Shown: positions 10,620 through 22,528, numbered from the stretch's first letter. The stretch is DNA of 64,000 bases from Tupaia tana (GCA_026018925.1 JAKSZU010000009.1:69800949-69864948), one strand, 5' to 3'. A program made the numbers and translations. Notes: generated by a model from the sequence alone, not told the origin.

Positions 10620-10860
10620 CTTGAAAATGTCAAACTTGAGACTGAATTTATAATGACTCGGAACAGAGGTGGATGAATTTGAAAGACTCCAGGATCTTTT
10701 AAAAGTAGAGATTTTAAATGTTTTCATCCCCTCTAATGATAAATATGTGAGGTAATTTATATGTTAAGTAGCATGATTTAGCCAGCTTACAATGTATATG
10801 TATTTCAAAACAATAGATTGTATGTGATAAATAATTTGAGTTTTATTTGATGATAAAAAT
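10620..10860 (+). mobile_element. Old LINE-1 3' UTR end
   Basis: The stretch TTTTAAATGTTTTCATCC...GATAAATATGTGAGGTAATTTATATG...CAGCTTACAATGTATATGTATTTCAAAACAATAG...GATAAATAATTTGAG is typical of the 3' end of older mammalian LINE-1s, ending in the microsatellite at 10861. Confidence 0.7.
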
Positions 10861-10901
<41 letters not shown>

Positions 10902-10903
10902 GA

Positions 10904-10939
<36 letters not shown>

Positions 10940-10963
10940 GTATATATATATACATATATATAT
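10861..10963. repeat. (TA)n(TG)n compound microsatellite
   Basis: Alternating TA and TG runs between one LINE-1 3' end and the 5' end of the next LINE-1. Confidence 0.95.
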
Positions 10964-12183
10964 GAAGAAGATATCAAGATAGCTGACTAGAGGGACCTGG
11001 TACTCCTCTCTTCCACATAGAGAAGCAAAACAAATAAATGCATTTCAAGTGGGGTATGCAAAGGAGAACATTGGGATTGAGCAACGAAATGACCAAAGCC
11101 TTCTTAAGTGTGAAAACTCAGAATGATGGCATAGGGAAGAAAGCAAAATACCTGGTCGAGTATAAGCCTGGAGATGAGAAAAACTTCTCATCACTAGAAA
11201 AGTGTGAGTAATCCCTGGCAATCCCTATTACAACTGCAGATGACAAGAGTCCTGACTGTGAGAGGATCCTGTGGGCTCACAGGCATGATCCTGGTGCAGA
11301 GAATTTCTTAAAATCCATGAGGCTGCATGATTCCAGAAAAGAAACATTGGCAGAGCCTCCCAACCCTCTGAGACCCACAGTGTTATGGATTGGAGAACAT
11401 AATCACTACTAGACTGAAGCCTGCCCTGAGGGTCAATAGCATGTGTTCCTCCACAATTCCAAGAACCCACCAACATCCTATCAAGTCCATATGAGCTCCT
11501 GCAATGCTACTATGCCAATTAAACTAAATCATATGGCTGTGACATTGCTACCTAAGTCTATGTAACTTTATATATTACAAGATATGTAGTCCAGTGCAGT
11601 ACAAAGGCTGCCCCCAGAACCAGGTGAACTAATGAACATGAAGGTGAAGGCTTCTCACCCTTAGCCCCTATACCTATATGGCTACTAAATATCATGTGCA
11701 CTCCTCAGGGACTACAGGTGAGCTTCAACAATTACTGCTGTTGCAAGTAACCATGACTGCTCCCACCTCTGCTAGAGCTATAAGTGTTATTGTGGACTTG
11801 CCACCAGGTGGTTTTACTGACCTCTGCAAGTGCTAAAAATCATGTCTGTGTTCTCAGCCAAACCACAGGGACCCTCCCACACTCACCAGGAACTGGCCCA
11901 GCTCCAGCAACCTCTTCTAATGAAGGCAAATGCATCTCTGCCATACCCAGGCTTCTAGGCACTTGCACATACTTGGCAGTGACTGAAAACTGGCTCCACT
12001 GGCCTCTTAAGCCACAAGAAACTATATCCTTGACCGGACTTGGGTCACAGAAACTCCTGTATGCTCTCTGGAGATCATAGGACTGTTCTCCCTACCCCTG
12101 CCATTGTGTGCAATTTCTGGCTCTCTCAGCAATCTCTATCCTCCGCAAAGCTGGATGACTAAAGCACTCATAGATACCATTAT

Positions 12184-12245
12184 ATTGGAAAAGTAATGAT
12201 GCATTTTTGCATAGAAAAATACATCATTACTTTTCCAACAACTCA
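12184..12245. mobile_element. MADE1-like mariner hairpin, partial
   Basis: TTGGAAAAGTAATGATG is mirrored by CATCATTACTTTTCCAA around the loop CATTTTTGCATAGAAAAATA. The inner palindrome is nearly perfect; the right outer end is present (CAACTCAATA), the left outer end is lost. Sits inside the LINE-1 5' UTR. Confidence 0.75.
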
Positions 12246-12380
12246 ATAGTTTATTAAAGCTGATGAAATCATATAGCAATTATACTACCATGTCCACCCA
12301 AAACCAAAACCAAAGTATCCTACCCAATGTACACTAAATAATAACCTTCATAAAATTTTTCCCATAAGAAAACTACTCCA

Positions 12381-12570
12381 GGGGCCAGCAGGTGGTCTGG
12401 TGGTTAAGAGTGCTGGATTTCACATGGCTGACCACGGTTTGAGTCCTGGACCTGGTGGCTTGTTTTCTCACTTTCTCTCTCTCTCTCTCTTTCTCTCATT
12501 CTCATTCTGACTCTGTCTCTTTCTGGTCAAATTAAAAATAAATAAATAAATGAATAAACAAATATAAAAT
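12381..12570 (+). mobile_element. tRNA-derived SINE, short subtype
   Basis: The head GGGGCCAGCAGGTGGTCTGGTGG has B box GGTTTGAGTCC, but the roughly 100-bp GC-rich middle is absent: CTGGTGGCTTG is joined directly to TTTCTCACTTTCTCTC. Target-site duplication AAAACTACTCCA at 12369-12380 and 12571-12582 shows a clean insertion, so the short form is a true subfamily and not a later deletion. Confidence 0.9.
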
Positions 12571-13815
12571 AAAACTACTCCATGAAATCTGAAGAAGCAA
12601 CTATTTCACTAGATGCACAGATATAAACATAAAGATACAAAAAACACACACACACACACAAAGGCAACAAAACATTACATCTGCAAAAGAATACAAAAAA
12701 TCTCCATTTAAAAAAAATCAATAGAAAAAAATTGTGAAAATGTTTGAAAAGAAATTTAAAATTATGATCCTAAGGAAACTTGGAAAGACATAAGGTAATT
12801 CAGAAAGATAATTTAATGAAATCAAGGGTAAAAATTCATAACCTGGAAGAAAAATTCAACAAAGAGTAGAAATCATAGTAACTAAACAGAAATCTTGGAA
12901 CTAAAGAATTCAATTAATAAAATTTAAAAAAATAAAAAACAAACAACAAAAACATACTGGAACAAGCAGAACGAATCTCTGAACTTGAAAATAAGTCTTT
13001 AGTGTTTCTCAGAGAGAAAATTTTAAAAAAGAATGAAGACAGCCTATGGGACTAATAATATACCATCTGGTAGACAAATACTTAAATTATAGGAATTCCA
13101 GAAAGAGAAGAGATACAAATAGGGACAGAAAGCTTACTTTATTAAAAATAATTGCTGAAAACTTAGCAGGTATTGCAAGAGATGCAATCAATCAGATACA
13201 AGAAACACAAAGAACTCCAAACAAATTCAAACCAACGAATCTTCACTGAGGCATATTATAATCAAATTGTCAAAAGTCAAAGAGTAAATTTTCAAGACAG
13301 CAAGAGGAAAAATAAGGTAACATATAAAGGAATTCTTATTGGATTAACAATGGATTTTGCAGAAAGAATTCTTCAAGCTAGGAGAAAACAGGATGATATG
13401 TTCAAAGTCCTAAAAGAGAAAAAAGAACTTCCATACTAGGATGCTTAGCTTATCTGTCCTTCAGAGCTGAAGAAGAGAAACCTTTTCAGAGAAGCAAAAG
13501 TCGAGAGTATTCCCTATTACTAGAGCATCTGTAGAAGAAATACTTAAGGGAGTGTTACATCTGGAAGCAATAGGATGACAACTGTCATCATCAAAACACG
13601 AGAGTATAAAACTCACTGGTAGTGTAAATAAACAAATGAGAAAAGAAAAGAATAAAAATTTATCATTACAGAAAAAAAGCATAATGATAAACAGTAAGAG
13701 AGGAAGAAAAAAATCAAAAGATACAGATAACAATGAACAAAATGACAAGACTAAGTCTTCACCTATCAATAATAATGATTATATAAACACATTAAATACC
13801 TCAATTGAAAACTTA

Positions 13816-14309
13816 TGGCTGGATTGAAAAAATGTGGCACATATATATTCCGGAATACTATTCAGCCATAAGGATCAATGAGACCCTATTATTTAATTCA
13901 AAGTAGATGAATGTAGAAGACTTAATATTAACTGAAGTATGCAAGATTCTGAAAGACATACACTTTATATGCCCATGCAATATATACTGAATGTCTGCAC
14001 TCTATGGCAGAAATAGAAAGTTCTAAAAATATGATAGTAGGGAGGATAAACGTAGATGTCAGAGGATGTAAGGGAGGTGAGTAGATGGCTTAGGGTGGTG
14101 AGGGTGGGAGAGAGAAGGCAAAGGGAAGAAACACATAACAGACACAAGAATATGAAAATCTCTGTTGAAAAAATTATATATATGATAATATCCTTGATTT
14201 TATTGTCAAGTATTGCATGCATACAATGAAAAAACATATTTATGCGACACAGATATATAACGATGAAATGTTAAAAGCAAAACAGCAAAAAAGAAAAAAA
14301 AAAAACAAG
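13816..14309 (+). mobile_element. LINE-1 3' end inserted in the older LINE-1
   Basis: Starts at CTGGATTGAAAAAATGTGGCAC (ORF2 C-terminus; CGGAATACTATTCAGCC follows), passes through a purine-rich 3' UTR (GGGTGGTGAGGGTGGGAG) and ends in an A-rich tail at 14290-14309. The host ORF2 resumes with GACTGGCTGAACGGATAAA. Confidence 0.75.
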
Positions 14310-15014
14310 ACTGGCTGAACGGATAAAAAAAGAAGACCAAATATTCCCTGCCTACAAGAAACTTCCTTCACTAGCAAAGCACACATAGACACAAAATTAA
14401 GAGAGAAAACGATAGTATATGCAAGTAGAATTCACAAACAAGCAGGAGTAAATTAACTTAGATAAAATAGACTTCAAGTAAAAATTTAAAAAGAAGCAAA
14501 GAATGTCATTACCTAATGATGATGGGATTAATTCTACAAGAGCTTATGATTATAACTATATATATATCTCACTGGCACGTTTAAATATATAAAGCAAATA
14601 TTATTATATATGAAGGAAAAAATCCAGTATAATCGAAATTGGAGACTTCGACACTGTACTGTCCTCATTGAACATATCGTTCAGAGAGAAAATCAGCCAA
14701 GAAACAATGACATTAAACAGCACTGTAGATCAAGTAGGCCTAACAGATATTTACAGAGTATTTCAGCTAACAACTGTAGACTACAGACTGTTCTCCTCAG
14801 CACATAGTGTATACTCCAGAGTAGACTATGTGTTTCAATACAAAACAAGTCTCACCAAATTTTTAAAAATCAAAACAATATCTAGTATTTTTTTCAACCA
14901 CAATAGAATTAAACTAATGATTAACAACAAAGAATATTTTGAAAACTGTGCCAAAACATGTAAATTAAGCAACAGGTTTCTGAATGACCAATGTAGAAAC
15001 TGAGAAGGAAATCA

Positions 15015-15280
15015 GGCCAGCCTGCGATGTGGTGATTAAGGTGGTTGGATCCCATATGGCTGACTACATAGTTCGAGTCCTGTACTTGGCAGCTTGGGAA
15101 GTATGCAAGGCATATGTACTTGTGTAATCCAAAATGCAAAAGAAGGAAAATGAAGAAGGGGTTGTGATGTGGAAATTCCCCATAGGAAGAAAGTGCATTT
15201 TCATTTTTTTCCTCCCTTTCCCTCTGTGTCTGTTTCTCCCTCTAGCAAGTGCATGCACTCTCTGGCAAATGAAAAAAAAA
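15015..15280 (+). mobile_element. tRNA-derived SINE, old subtype
   Basis: Diverged head GGCCAGCCTGCGATGTGGTG with B box AGTTCGAGTCC; the middle is decayed but GAAGGGGTTGTGATGTGG and CTCTGGCAAATG plus A-tail remain. Confidence 0.82.
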
Positions 15281-15540
15281 TAATTTAAAAAAGTAAAAGA
15301 AAATAAATTAAGACAAAAATTAAAAATATCTTAAAACAAATGATAATGCAATCACAACATACCAAAACATATACAGCAAAAGTAGTTATAAGGAAATTTT
15401 ATAGCAATGAATATGTACATCAAAAAAAGTAGAAATATATCAAATAAAACTAACAGTAAGCCTTAAGAAACTAGAAAGCAAACAAAAATTGGTAGAAGGA
15501 AAGAAATAATAATGACCAGAAGATAAATAATATTGAAATT

Positions 15541-15715
15541 GGTTCCAGCAGTTGGCATGGAGGTTGAGATGCTGTACTCTCATATGGCCAACCATGGTTT
15601 GAGTCCTAAACTAGGTGGCTGACTTTCTCACTTTTTCTCTCTCTCTTTGTTTGTCTATCTCTGGTGAGCATGCATGCTCTATGGCAAATTGAAAAATAAC
15701 AATAATAATAAATAC
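15541..15715 (+). mobile_element. tRNA-derived SINE, short subtype
   Basis: CCAGCAGTTGGCATGGAGG head and GGTTTGAGTCC B box joined directly to TTTCTCACTTTTTCTC, with CTCTATGGCAAATTGAAAAA and an AAT-rich tail. Same missing middle as the copy at 12381. Confidence 0.85.
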
Positions 15716-16503
15716 AATTTTAAAATGTTTAAATGTTAAAAGATACAGAAAATAAACACGATGAAAAACTTACCTTTTGAAAAGATAAACAAAATTGGCA
15801 ACTCATTAGCTAGACTAATTAAGAAAAAGAGAGGAAAGAATAAAATAAATAAAACCAGAAACAAAAATGAATACATGATAACTAAAATAGTAGATTTATA
15901 AAAGATCACTAGAAACTGCTATGAATTATAAATTATTGTGTCAACAAATTTGAAAACCTAGAAGAGATGAGTAAAATCCTCTACCTATATAACTTACCAA
16001 AAAACAGGAAAAAAAGCAGGAAACCTGAACTGATCAATAATGAGCAATGAGACTGAATCAGTAATAAAGAATCTCCAACAAATAAAAGCCCAGGACCAGA
16101 GGATTTTACTGATGAATTCTACTAAACTTTTGAAGAGTTAACACCAATTGTTTTCAAACTTTTCCAAAAAAAACTGAGAGATGAAATTCTCTAAAACTCA
16201 TTCTCTGAGGCCAGATTTTGTCTTCATACCAAAACCAGAAAAGGGCAACAACAACAATGAAAAGCTATAGGCCAATTTTCTTATCGACCATAGGTGTAAA
16301 AATCTCAACAAAATGCTAGAAAAATGAATCCAAAAGCACACTCAAAAGATTATAAATAAGGCTCAAATAGGAATTATTTTAGGGATCCAAGGATAGTTCA
16401 ACATACGAAATTTAAAAAATGAAACATCGCATCAACAGAATGAATGTAAAAACCTTGTGATCATCCAAATAGATTCAAAAAGGTTTTGATGAAATTTACT
16501 ATC

Positions 16504-16752
16504 CCAGGACTGCAAGTGGTGTGAAGGTTAAGGTGACTTGATCCCACATAGCCTACTCTGCAGTTGGAATCCCAGACCTGATGAGTTGAAAATCACTCCA
16601 GGCACGTGTGTGTGTGCAAACCCAAAATCCTGAGAGGAGAATGGAGAATGGATTGCAGTGTGGCCATTTCTTCTGAGAGAGGATTTCTCTCTCTCTCTCT
16701 CTCTTTCTGTCTCTGTCTCTGTGGAGTACACACACTTTATAGCAAAAATGAT
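16504..16752 (+). mobile_element. tRNA-derived SINE, old subtype
   Basis: Head CCCAGGACTGCAAGTGGTGTG, decayed B box (GTTGGAATCCC), AGAGGAGAATGGAG in the middle, then an expanded (CT)n block at 16687-16706 and TATAGCAAAAATG. Confidence 0.82.
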
Positions 16753-18904
16753 AAAATAAAATTCAACATTCCTTCATGATAAATACTCTAAACAATTTAG
16801 GAATAGAACATATCTCAACATTATAAAAGTCATATATGACAACCCCACAGCTAACATTATACCAAACACGGAAAAATTGAAGTTTTTCTTCTAAGAACTA
16901 GAACAAGAAAAGAATGCCGACTTTCACCATCCTTATTCAACATAGTACTGGAAATTCTAGCCAGAGAAATTAAACAAGATAAAGAAATAATGGCATCCAA
17001 ATTCGAAAAGAGGAAAACAAATTTCTCCAGTGTGTAGAAAACATGATCTTATATACAGAAAACCCTAAAGACTCCACTGAAAGTTCAAAAAGAAATGAAA
17101 AGTGAATTCAGTATACTTGTAGAATATGAAATTAATATTCAAAAATCAGTAGTGTTTCTATTTACCAGTAATGAACTTGCTGAAAGAAAAATCAAGAAAT
17201 CAAATTCATTTACAATGGCTAACAAAAATAGTAGAAATATATTTAACCAAAAGAGGGTGGAAGCCCTGTAATAAAAATTATAAACACTGGTGAGAGAAAC
17301 CAACGAGAAAACAAACAAAAATTAGAAAAATATCCTATGTGAATGAATAGGAATAATTGACCTGGTTAAAATGACAATAGTAGGCAAAGCAATCTACAGA
17401 ATCAAAGCAATCTCTATCAAAACACCAATGATGTTCTTCATAGAAAGAGAAAATCCCAAAATTTGTCTAGAACCACAAAATAACCCAAGTAACCAAAGCA
17501 GTCTTGGGAAAATGAACAAAGCTCACAGCATCACACAACAGACCTCAAAACATACTATAAGACTATAGTAATCAAAACAGCATGGTATTGGCATAAAAAC
17601 AGGCACATAGACCAATGAAACAGAATAGAAAATCCAGAGAAAAATACACATATATATAGCCAACTGATTTCTTTTTTTATCATTTATTTATTTTTACATT
17701 TTCCCACATTTACTTTAGATACAAAAAATTTTTGCTCATACTCCATAGTTCTTGAAAGTTAATAAATAACTTTCAGAATTTCAAAATACTGAATTTTAAA
17801 GATAATGTTCAAAATATTTGTAATTTTGTTTGTGACTCTATAACAACAGAGACAGTATGGCTTTTAATATTTTTGAGAAAATATCTACATGTCAACTACT
17901 CAAAATGTTGAAAAGCAAATGCCCAGGGCACAAGTCACACATAAACCTTCCCAATTCAGCCCTGCCTACCAAGTATTCAGTGATAAACCATCTGCTAGCA
18001 AAAGTGAGTCTCTTTTTCTTCCTTCAAAGTCTTCCTCAAGATAATCCTCTGGTTGTAGTTGCTCTTTTACAGTCTCTACTGATGACAATGTTTGACTGGA
18101 AAAGTCCAGATAATTTTTTGGTTCAAAATCTTTCACATGGCTTCTCTAATACTCTCTGCTAGGAAGAACTATTTATGGTGTCAGACCATCTTTCTAAGAG
18201 CTTCTGTTGGCTTTCTTGAGATCTACCTTAGTTTCATAGTTTTCTGATTAATCTTCAGATATGACATTCCAGTCAAACTCCTGTCGAATAATGAGTATTT
18301 CCAATTTCTGATTCAATGCACCAGGTATTATTGAATTTATGCATGTAAATAACCCTTCTGCCACAAAATAAGAACACTCTCCAAATAGTTTCCAATTCCA
18401 AAGGAGTCAGGAAGGGAGAAAAGTTTATATTTCCATTTAAAGAAACAAATAACCAAGAAAAAAAACTTGTTTATAACAAATTGCTGAACCTATCAACAGC
18501 TCAAAGGAAAGCAAAATCCTTAAATTGGGAAAACAAAGCATAGTAAAACAAATCAGCAATGTTTTACTTGAAAGTCCTAAATTTCTATTTCACCAATTCA
18601 GTCTGATGTTCAATCTCTCTTCTGTTGAATTTACAGTGTTATGGTGGTCCAATCTTTGCATTTAAATCCTGGAAGTTAACATTCAATGTTATTATTGATA
18701 TTTCTTGTCCCTAGTATTAAGTTGGTCATTTTCTTGGTTGATTTTTGCTCTCTTATTTCTATGTGTGTCTTTAATTTTCCTGGTAGAGCACTCCTCTAAG
18801 AACTTTTTGAAGAGCGGGTCTGGTATTGGCAAATTCTTTCAGGTCTTGTTTATCTGAGAATGTTTTTATCCTTTCTTTCCTTATGAAGGATAATCTTGCC
18901 AGGT

Positions 18905-18952
18905 ATAGTATTCTTGGTTGAAACAGGTACAGTATTCTTGGTTGAAACTGTT
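18905..18952 (-). repeat. In-frame 24-bp tandem duplication within ORF1
   Basis: On the minus strand the RNA-binding domain reads FQPRILYL twice in a row before ARLSF. Copies at 40836-41078 and 63300-63500 have a single FQPRIL. The duplication keeps the frame. Confidence 0.85.
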
Positions 18953-20040
18953 TTTCACTTAACACTTTGAATATATTTCCCCATTCTTTTCTTGTTCACA
19001 TTGTATCTGATGAGAGGTCTGATGCTAGCTATTGGGATAATCTTTATAAGTAACCTGATGTTTCTCTCTTGCCAATTTTAGTATTTTGTCTCTGACTGTG
19101 GTTTTGGTCAATCTGGTTATGATGTGCCTCGAGGAAGATTATCTTGGGTTGATTCTATGTGGGGTCCTTTATATTTCTTGGGTCTGGTTATTAGAGTGCC
19201 TCTTTAGATTTGGAAAGTTTTCTTCCAGGATTTCATGGAATAGATTATCAGTGCCCTTATTAGTTTCTTCATCTTCAGAGATACCGATTATCTGGATGTT
19301 TGGGTGTTTAATGATATCTAATATTTCACAAATAGTATTCTCATTTCTTTGGGTTATTTTCTGGTTTGTTTGTTTGTCTGTTTACTTGTTTGTTTTTGTT
19401 TTCACTAGATCAGAGTTTTGCCTTCAACATCTGAGATTCGATCTTCTGCATGGACTAATCTGCTTTTAATATTTTCAAGAGAAGTTTTGATTTTCTGAAT
19501 TGCAGCTTTTTCCTCTAATAGCATCATTTTATTCTTTTTTATGGTGTATATTTCCTCTTTCAGATTGTACAAGAACTTCCTCACATCCTGGAACTCATTG
19601 TCTCTTTTCTCCTGCATCTTCTGGAGTTCTGGTCTCTCAGTGCTTACATCTTGTTTAGTTTGGTCACTATGAATATTCTGAATTTTCTATAGGACATTTA
19701 CATGAGTTCTACTGTAGTGTCTGTGGATGATGAAGGATTGTCCTTTTCCCTTAGGAGAGAGATATTTTCTTGGTTTCTTATATTTCTTGCACCTCTGCAG
19801 TGCTTTCTGGTCATTATGTGACAAAATTTCTCCTCTACTGTGATTTGCAACATGGTATCCACAGAAAGAGATTATAAATTCAGATTTATAAAAAGAAGTT
19901 TGTTCCTTAAAGCAGGAGGTTCAATAAGCGTTGAGGGTTTCTATGACTCTAAAAGTGTTCAGATGCTTGGCTACTGTGCACTAGGCTTATCTAGACACTT
20001 GGTGTGTAGAGTGAAGAGCAGAGTGGGAAAGTGAGGTTTA

Positions 20041-20120
20041 AAAAAAAAGGGAAAAAGAAAAGAAAAAAGAAGAGAAGAGAAGAGAAAAGAAGAGAAGAGA
20101 AGAGAAGAGAAGAGAAAAAA
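20041..20120. repeat. (AAGAG)n purine tract
   Basis: Imperfect AAGAG units within the leader of the ORF1-only element; the copy at 41970-42070 has a similar purine stretch at the equivalent place. Confidence 0.85.
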
Positions 20121-20495
20121 ATACTAGACAAAAACGACCAAAAAAGAGAACACAAAAATTTTTTAAGGTAGAAAAAAGAACATGCCAGTATACACCTGAG
20201 ATTTGGCTTCTGAAATTAGCAAGAGAAAGAAATGACAAGAGGTGAGGAGAAGTGGTTTAAAAATTAAATAAAAAATGTAAAGAGAGAGAAGTGTGAGATA
20301 GAGACAGAGAGAGGACAGAGTTTGCCCTATCTTTTCTGAGTATTTTAGGAGTCTAGAAGATGGAGTTAATAGCATAGCTTCCCTGAATACACCAGGACAC
20401 ACCTCAGGTTTAAAATGGCTTCTTGTCTGAGTATTTCTGGAGTCTAGAAGGTTTAGCAAACTGATTTCTGACAAAGGAGTAAAGATCACACGTTA

Positions 20496-20763
20496 GGGGA
20501 CCAGCAGTTAGCATAATGGCTATGTCGCTGGGCTCCCATGTAGCCGACCGCAGTTCAAGGCCCGGACCCGGTGGCTTAATCTCATGTCAGGTGTGTGTGC
20601 GTGCATGCCCAAGATCCCAAGAGGAGAATGGAGGAGAAGGGATTGCGGCGTGGCCATCCCCCCTGGGGGGGAAATTTCTCGCTTTCTATCTCTCTGTCTC
20701 TCTCCGTCCATCTGGCGAGCGTATGCGCCCTATAGCAAAAACCTTTCAAAAAAAAAAAAAAAA
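20496..20763 (+). mobile_element. tRNA-derived SINE, young subtype
   Basis: A box TAGCATAATGG; B-box position reads AGTTCAAGGCC. Target-site duplication AGATCACACGTT at about 20483-20494 and 20766-20777. The head has the rare change CTGGGCTCCC. Confidence 0.92.
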
Positions 20764-21654
20764 AGAGATCACACGTTGGGATAAAGACAGTCTCTTTAGC
20801 AAATGATGCTGAGAAAATTGAATATGCACATGCGTAAGAATGAAACTAGATTCCTATCTCTCACCATATACAAATATTAACTCAAAATGGATTAAAGGCA
20901 TGATAGTAAAACCTAGAAATGTGAAACTATGTTTCCAAAAGGGAAACACTATATGGTACATTGGTTGATCTAAACAAAAATGCTATAAATACAACCTCAA
21001 AAGCACAGACAATAGCAGCAGAAATAGGCATATTGGACTATGTTGAACTAAAATACTTCTGGATATGAAAGGAAACAATCACTCAAATTAAAAGACAGCC
21101 TGTGGATGGGATAAAATGTTTGCAAAATATTCATCCAGCAAAGAATTAAAATCTAGAATATTCAAAAAACAAACTGCAATATCACTACTACTATTACAGT
21201 TTTTAAAATAAGCAAAACATCTGAGCAAACATTTCTCAAAAGAAGACATACAAATTACCAACAAGGATATTTTCATATGTTCAATATCATTAACCATCAG
21301 ATAATACAAATCAAAACCATAGTAAGATACTGTCTTACCCCACTTAGAATGGCTAGTATCAAAATGTCAAAAACATACTGGTTAAAATGTGAAGCAAATG
21401 TAACCCTTATACACTATTGGTGAGATTATAAATTAATCTAACCACTATGGAAAATAGTAAAGAGCTTCCTTGAAAAATTAAAAATAGAAATACCATATGA
21501 TCTAGCTATCTCACCACTGGGTATATACCTAAGGGAAAGGAAAAATGTATGTCAAAGAAGTATCTGGGCTCCCATGTTTATTGTAGCACTATTCACAAAA
21601 GCCAAGATATAATATCTACCTAAATATCCATTAACAGATAAATGGATAAAAAAG

Positions 21655-21710
<56 letters not shown>

Positions 21711-22140
21711 TACATATATATATATCATAGTTTATATATATATAGTTTATATATGTTTATATATATTTCACACATAATGTGTATATATGTGTGTCTGTAT
21801 ATATGTGTGTATATATGTATGTGTGTGCATGTATATATGTGTGTGTATATGTATATATGTGTGTGCATATATAGATAGATATATCTATAGATATAGATAG
21901 ATATATCTATATAGATATGAAAGGAAACAATCACTCAAATTAAAAGACAGATGTGTCTATATAGAAATGAATACTTGAGCTTATGGATATGCTAATTACA
22001 TTGATTTTATAATTTAACATTGTATAGATGTGTATAAATATCAAACCCTAGATATATCTATATATAGATCTATCTATCTATCTGTATCTATCTATCTATA
22101 TCTATATCTGTATCTATATCTATATCTATCTATCTATATA
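21655..22140. repeat. Compound (TA)n(CA)n(GATA)n microsatellite with embedded flank copies
   Basis: TA, CA and TATC/GATA runs expand a TA-rich point of the LINE-1. Two non-repetitive islands lie inside: 21914-21950 is a 37/37 copy of 21062-21098, and 21963-22051 is a close copy of 22441-22528. Confidence 0.9.
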
Positions 22141-22528
22141 TAAAAAGGCTGGAGGACATCACGTTGTATGAAGTAATCCAGGATAATTACTACATATTTT
22201 CACTCACATGTGAAAGCTGCAAAAGCTGCTGTCACAGAAGTAGAGAGAATAATAGTGGTTACTTAATGCCAAGAAGAGTATAGGGAAGAAGATTGGGAGA
22301 TATTGACAAATAAAAATTATATCTAGATAAGAGAAATAAGTTCCAGCATTTAATAACATAGTATATTAACTACATGAAATCACAATTTATCATATATTTC
22401 AAAATATCTAGAAGAGAGAATTTTAATATTCCCAATCCAAAGAAATGAATACTTGAGTTTACGGATATACTAATTACATTGATTTTATAATTTAACATTG
22501 TATATATGTATCTAAATATCAAACCATA

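Larger units (their letters stand above)
10966..17672 (+). mobile_element. Long plus-strand LINE-1: 5' UTR, ORF1, most of ORF2
   Basis: GAAGATATCAAGATAGCTGACTAGAGGGACC at 10966 onward is a LINE-1 5' UTR start. The UTR runs to about 12740. ORF1 remnants (12740-13440) include KVTYKGILIGLTMDFAERI and VLKEKKE, the C-terminal RNA-binding domain. Bases 13700-13815 reach the ORF2 start (CAAAATGACAAGACTAAG). ORF2 follows at 14310-17672, interrupted by SINEs, and continues at 20470-22528 beyond the ORF1-only insert. All frames are broken. Its length suggests an originally full-length insertion. Confidence 0.8.
17673..20454 (-). mobile_element. ORF1-only LINE-1 derivative (HAL1-like), complete copy
   Basis: A 2782-bp minus-strand unit flanked by a 15-bp duplication with one mismatch (AGCCAACTGATTTCT at 17658-17672, AGCAAACTGATTTCT at 20455-20469) inside LINE-1 ORF2. 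Read on the minus strand: a leader (20454 to about 19640) with a purine-rich tract, a broken ORF1 (about 19640 to 18775), then a tail of about 1.1 kb ending in an A-rich stretch at 17673. ORF1 shows a coiled-coil segment (KIKTSLENIKSRLVHAEDRI) and the C-terminal domain (RIKTFSDKQDLKEFANTRP, then ALQKVL). Just after ORF1, about 10 codons resembling the ORF2 start appear and the sequence then leaves LINE-1. No reverse transcriptase is encoded. It shares its tail with 61567-64000. ORF1 frames are broken, so this copy is dead. Confidence 0.75.
20470..22528 (+). mobile_element. Continuation of the long LINE-1: ORF2 3' part and 3' UTR
   Basis: After the ORF1-only insertion, ORF2 resumes at CTGACAAAGGAG, is cut again by a SINE (20496-20763), and goes on with GACAGTCTCTTTAGCAAATG, CCTATCTCTCACCATATAC, CTCAAAATGGATTAAAGGC and AATCTAACCACTATGG. 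The 3' part is expanded by the microsatellite at 21655-22140 and then reads into a typical old 3' UTR up to 22528. Confidence 0.8.

Noticed and set aside
10327-10727. Two open frames of 66-67 codons on the minus strand overlapping the solo LTR
   Set aside because: One lies within U3, the other crosses the LTR boundary into flanking LINE-1 3' UTR. No viral protein motif is seen.
19086-19469. 127-codon hydrophobic open frame on the plus strand
   Set aside because: It is the antisense of ORF1 in the ORF1-only element.
21642-21934. Open frames on both strands made of Tyr, Ile, His and Thr
   Set aside because: They translate the TA/CA microsatellite.
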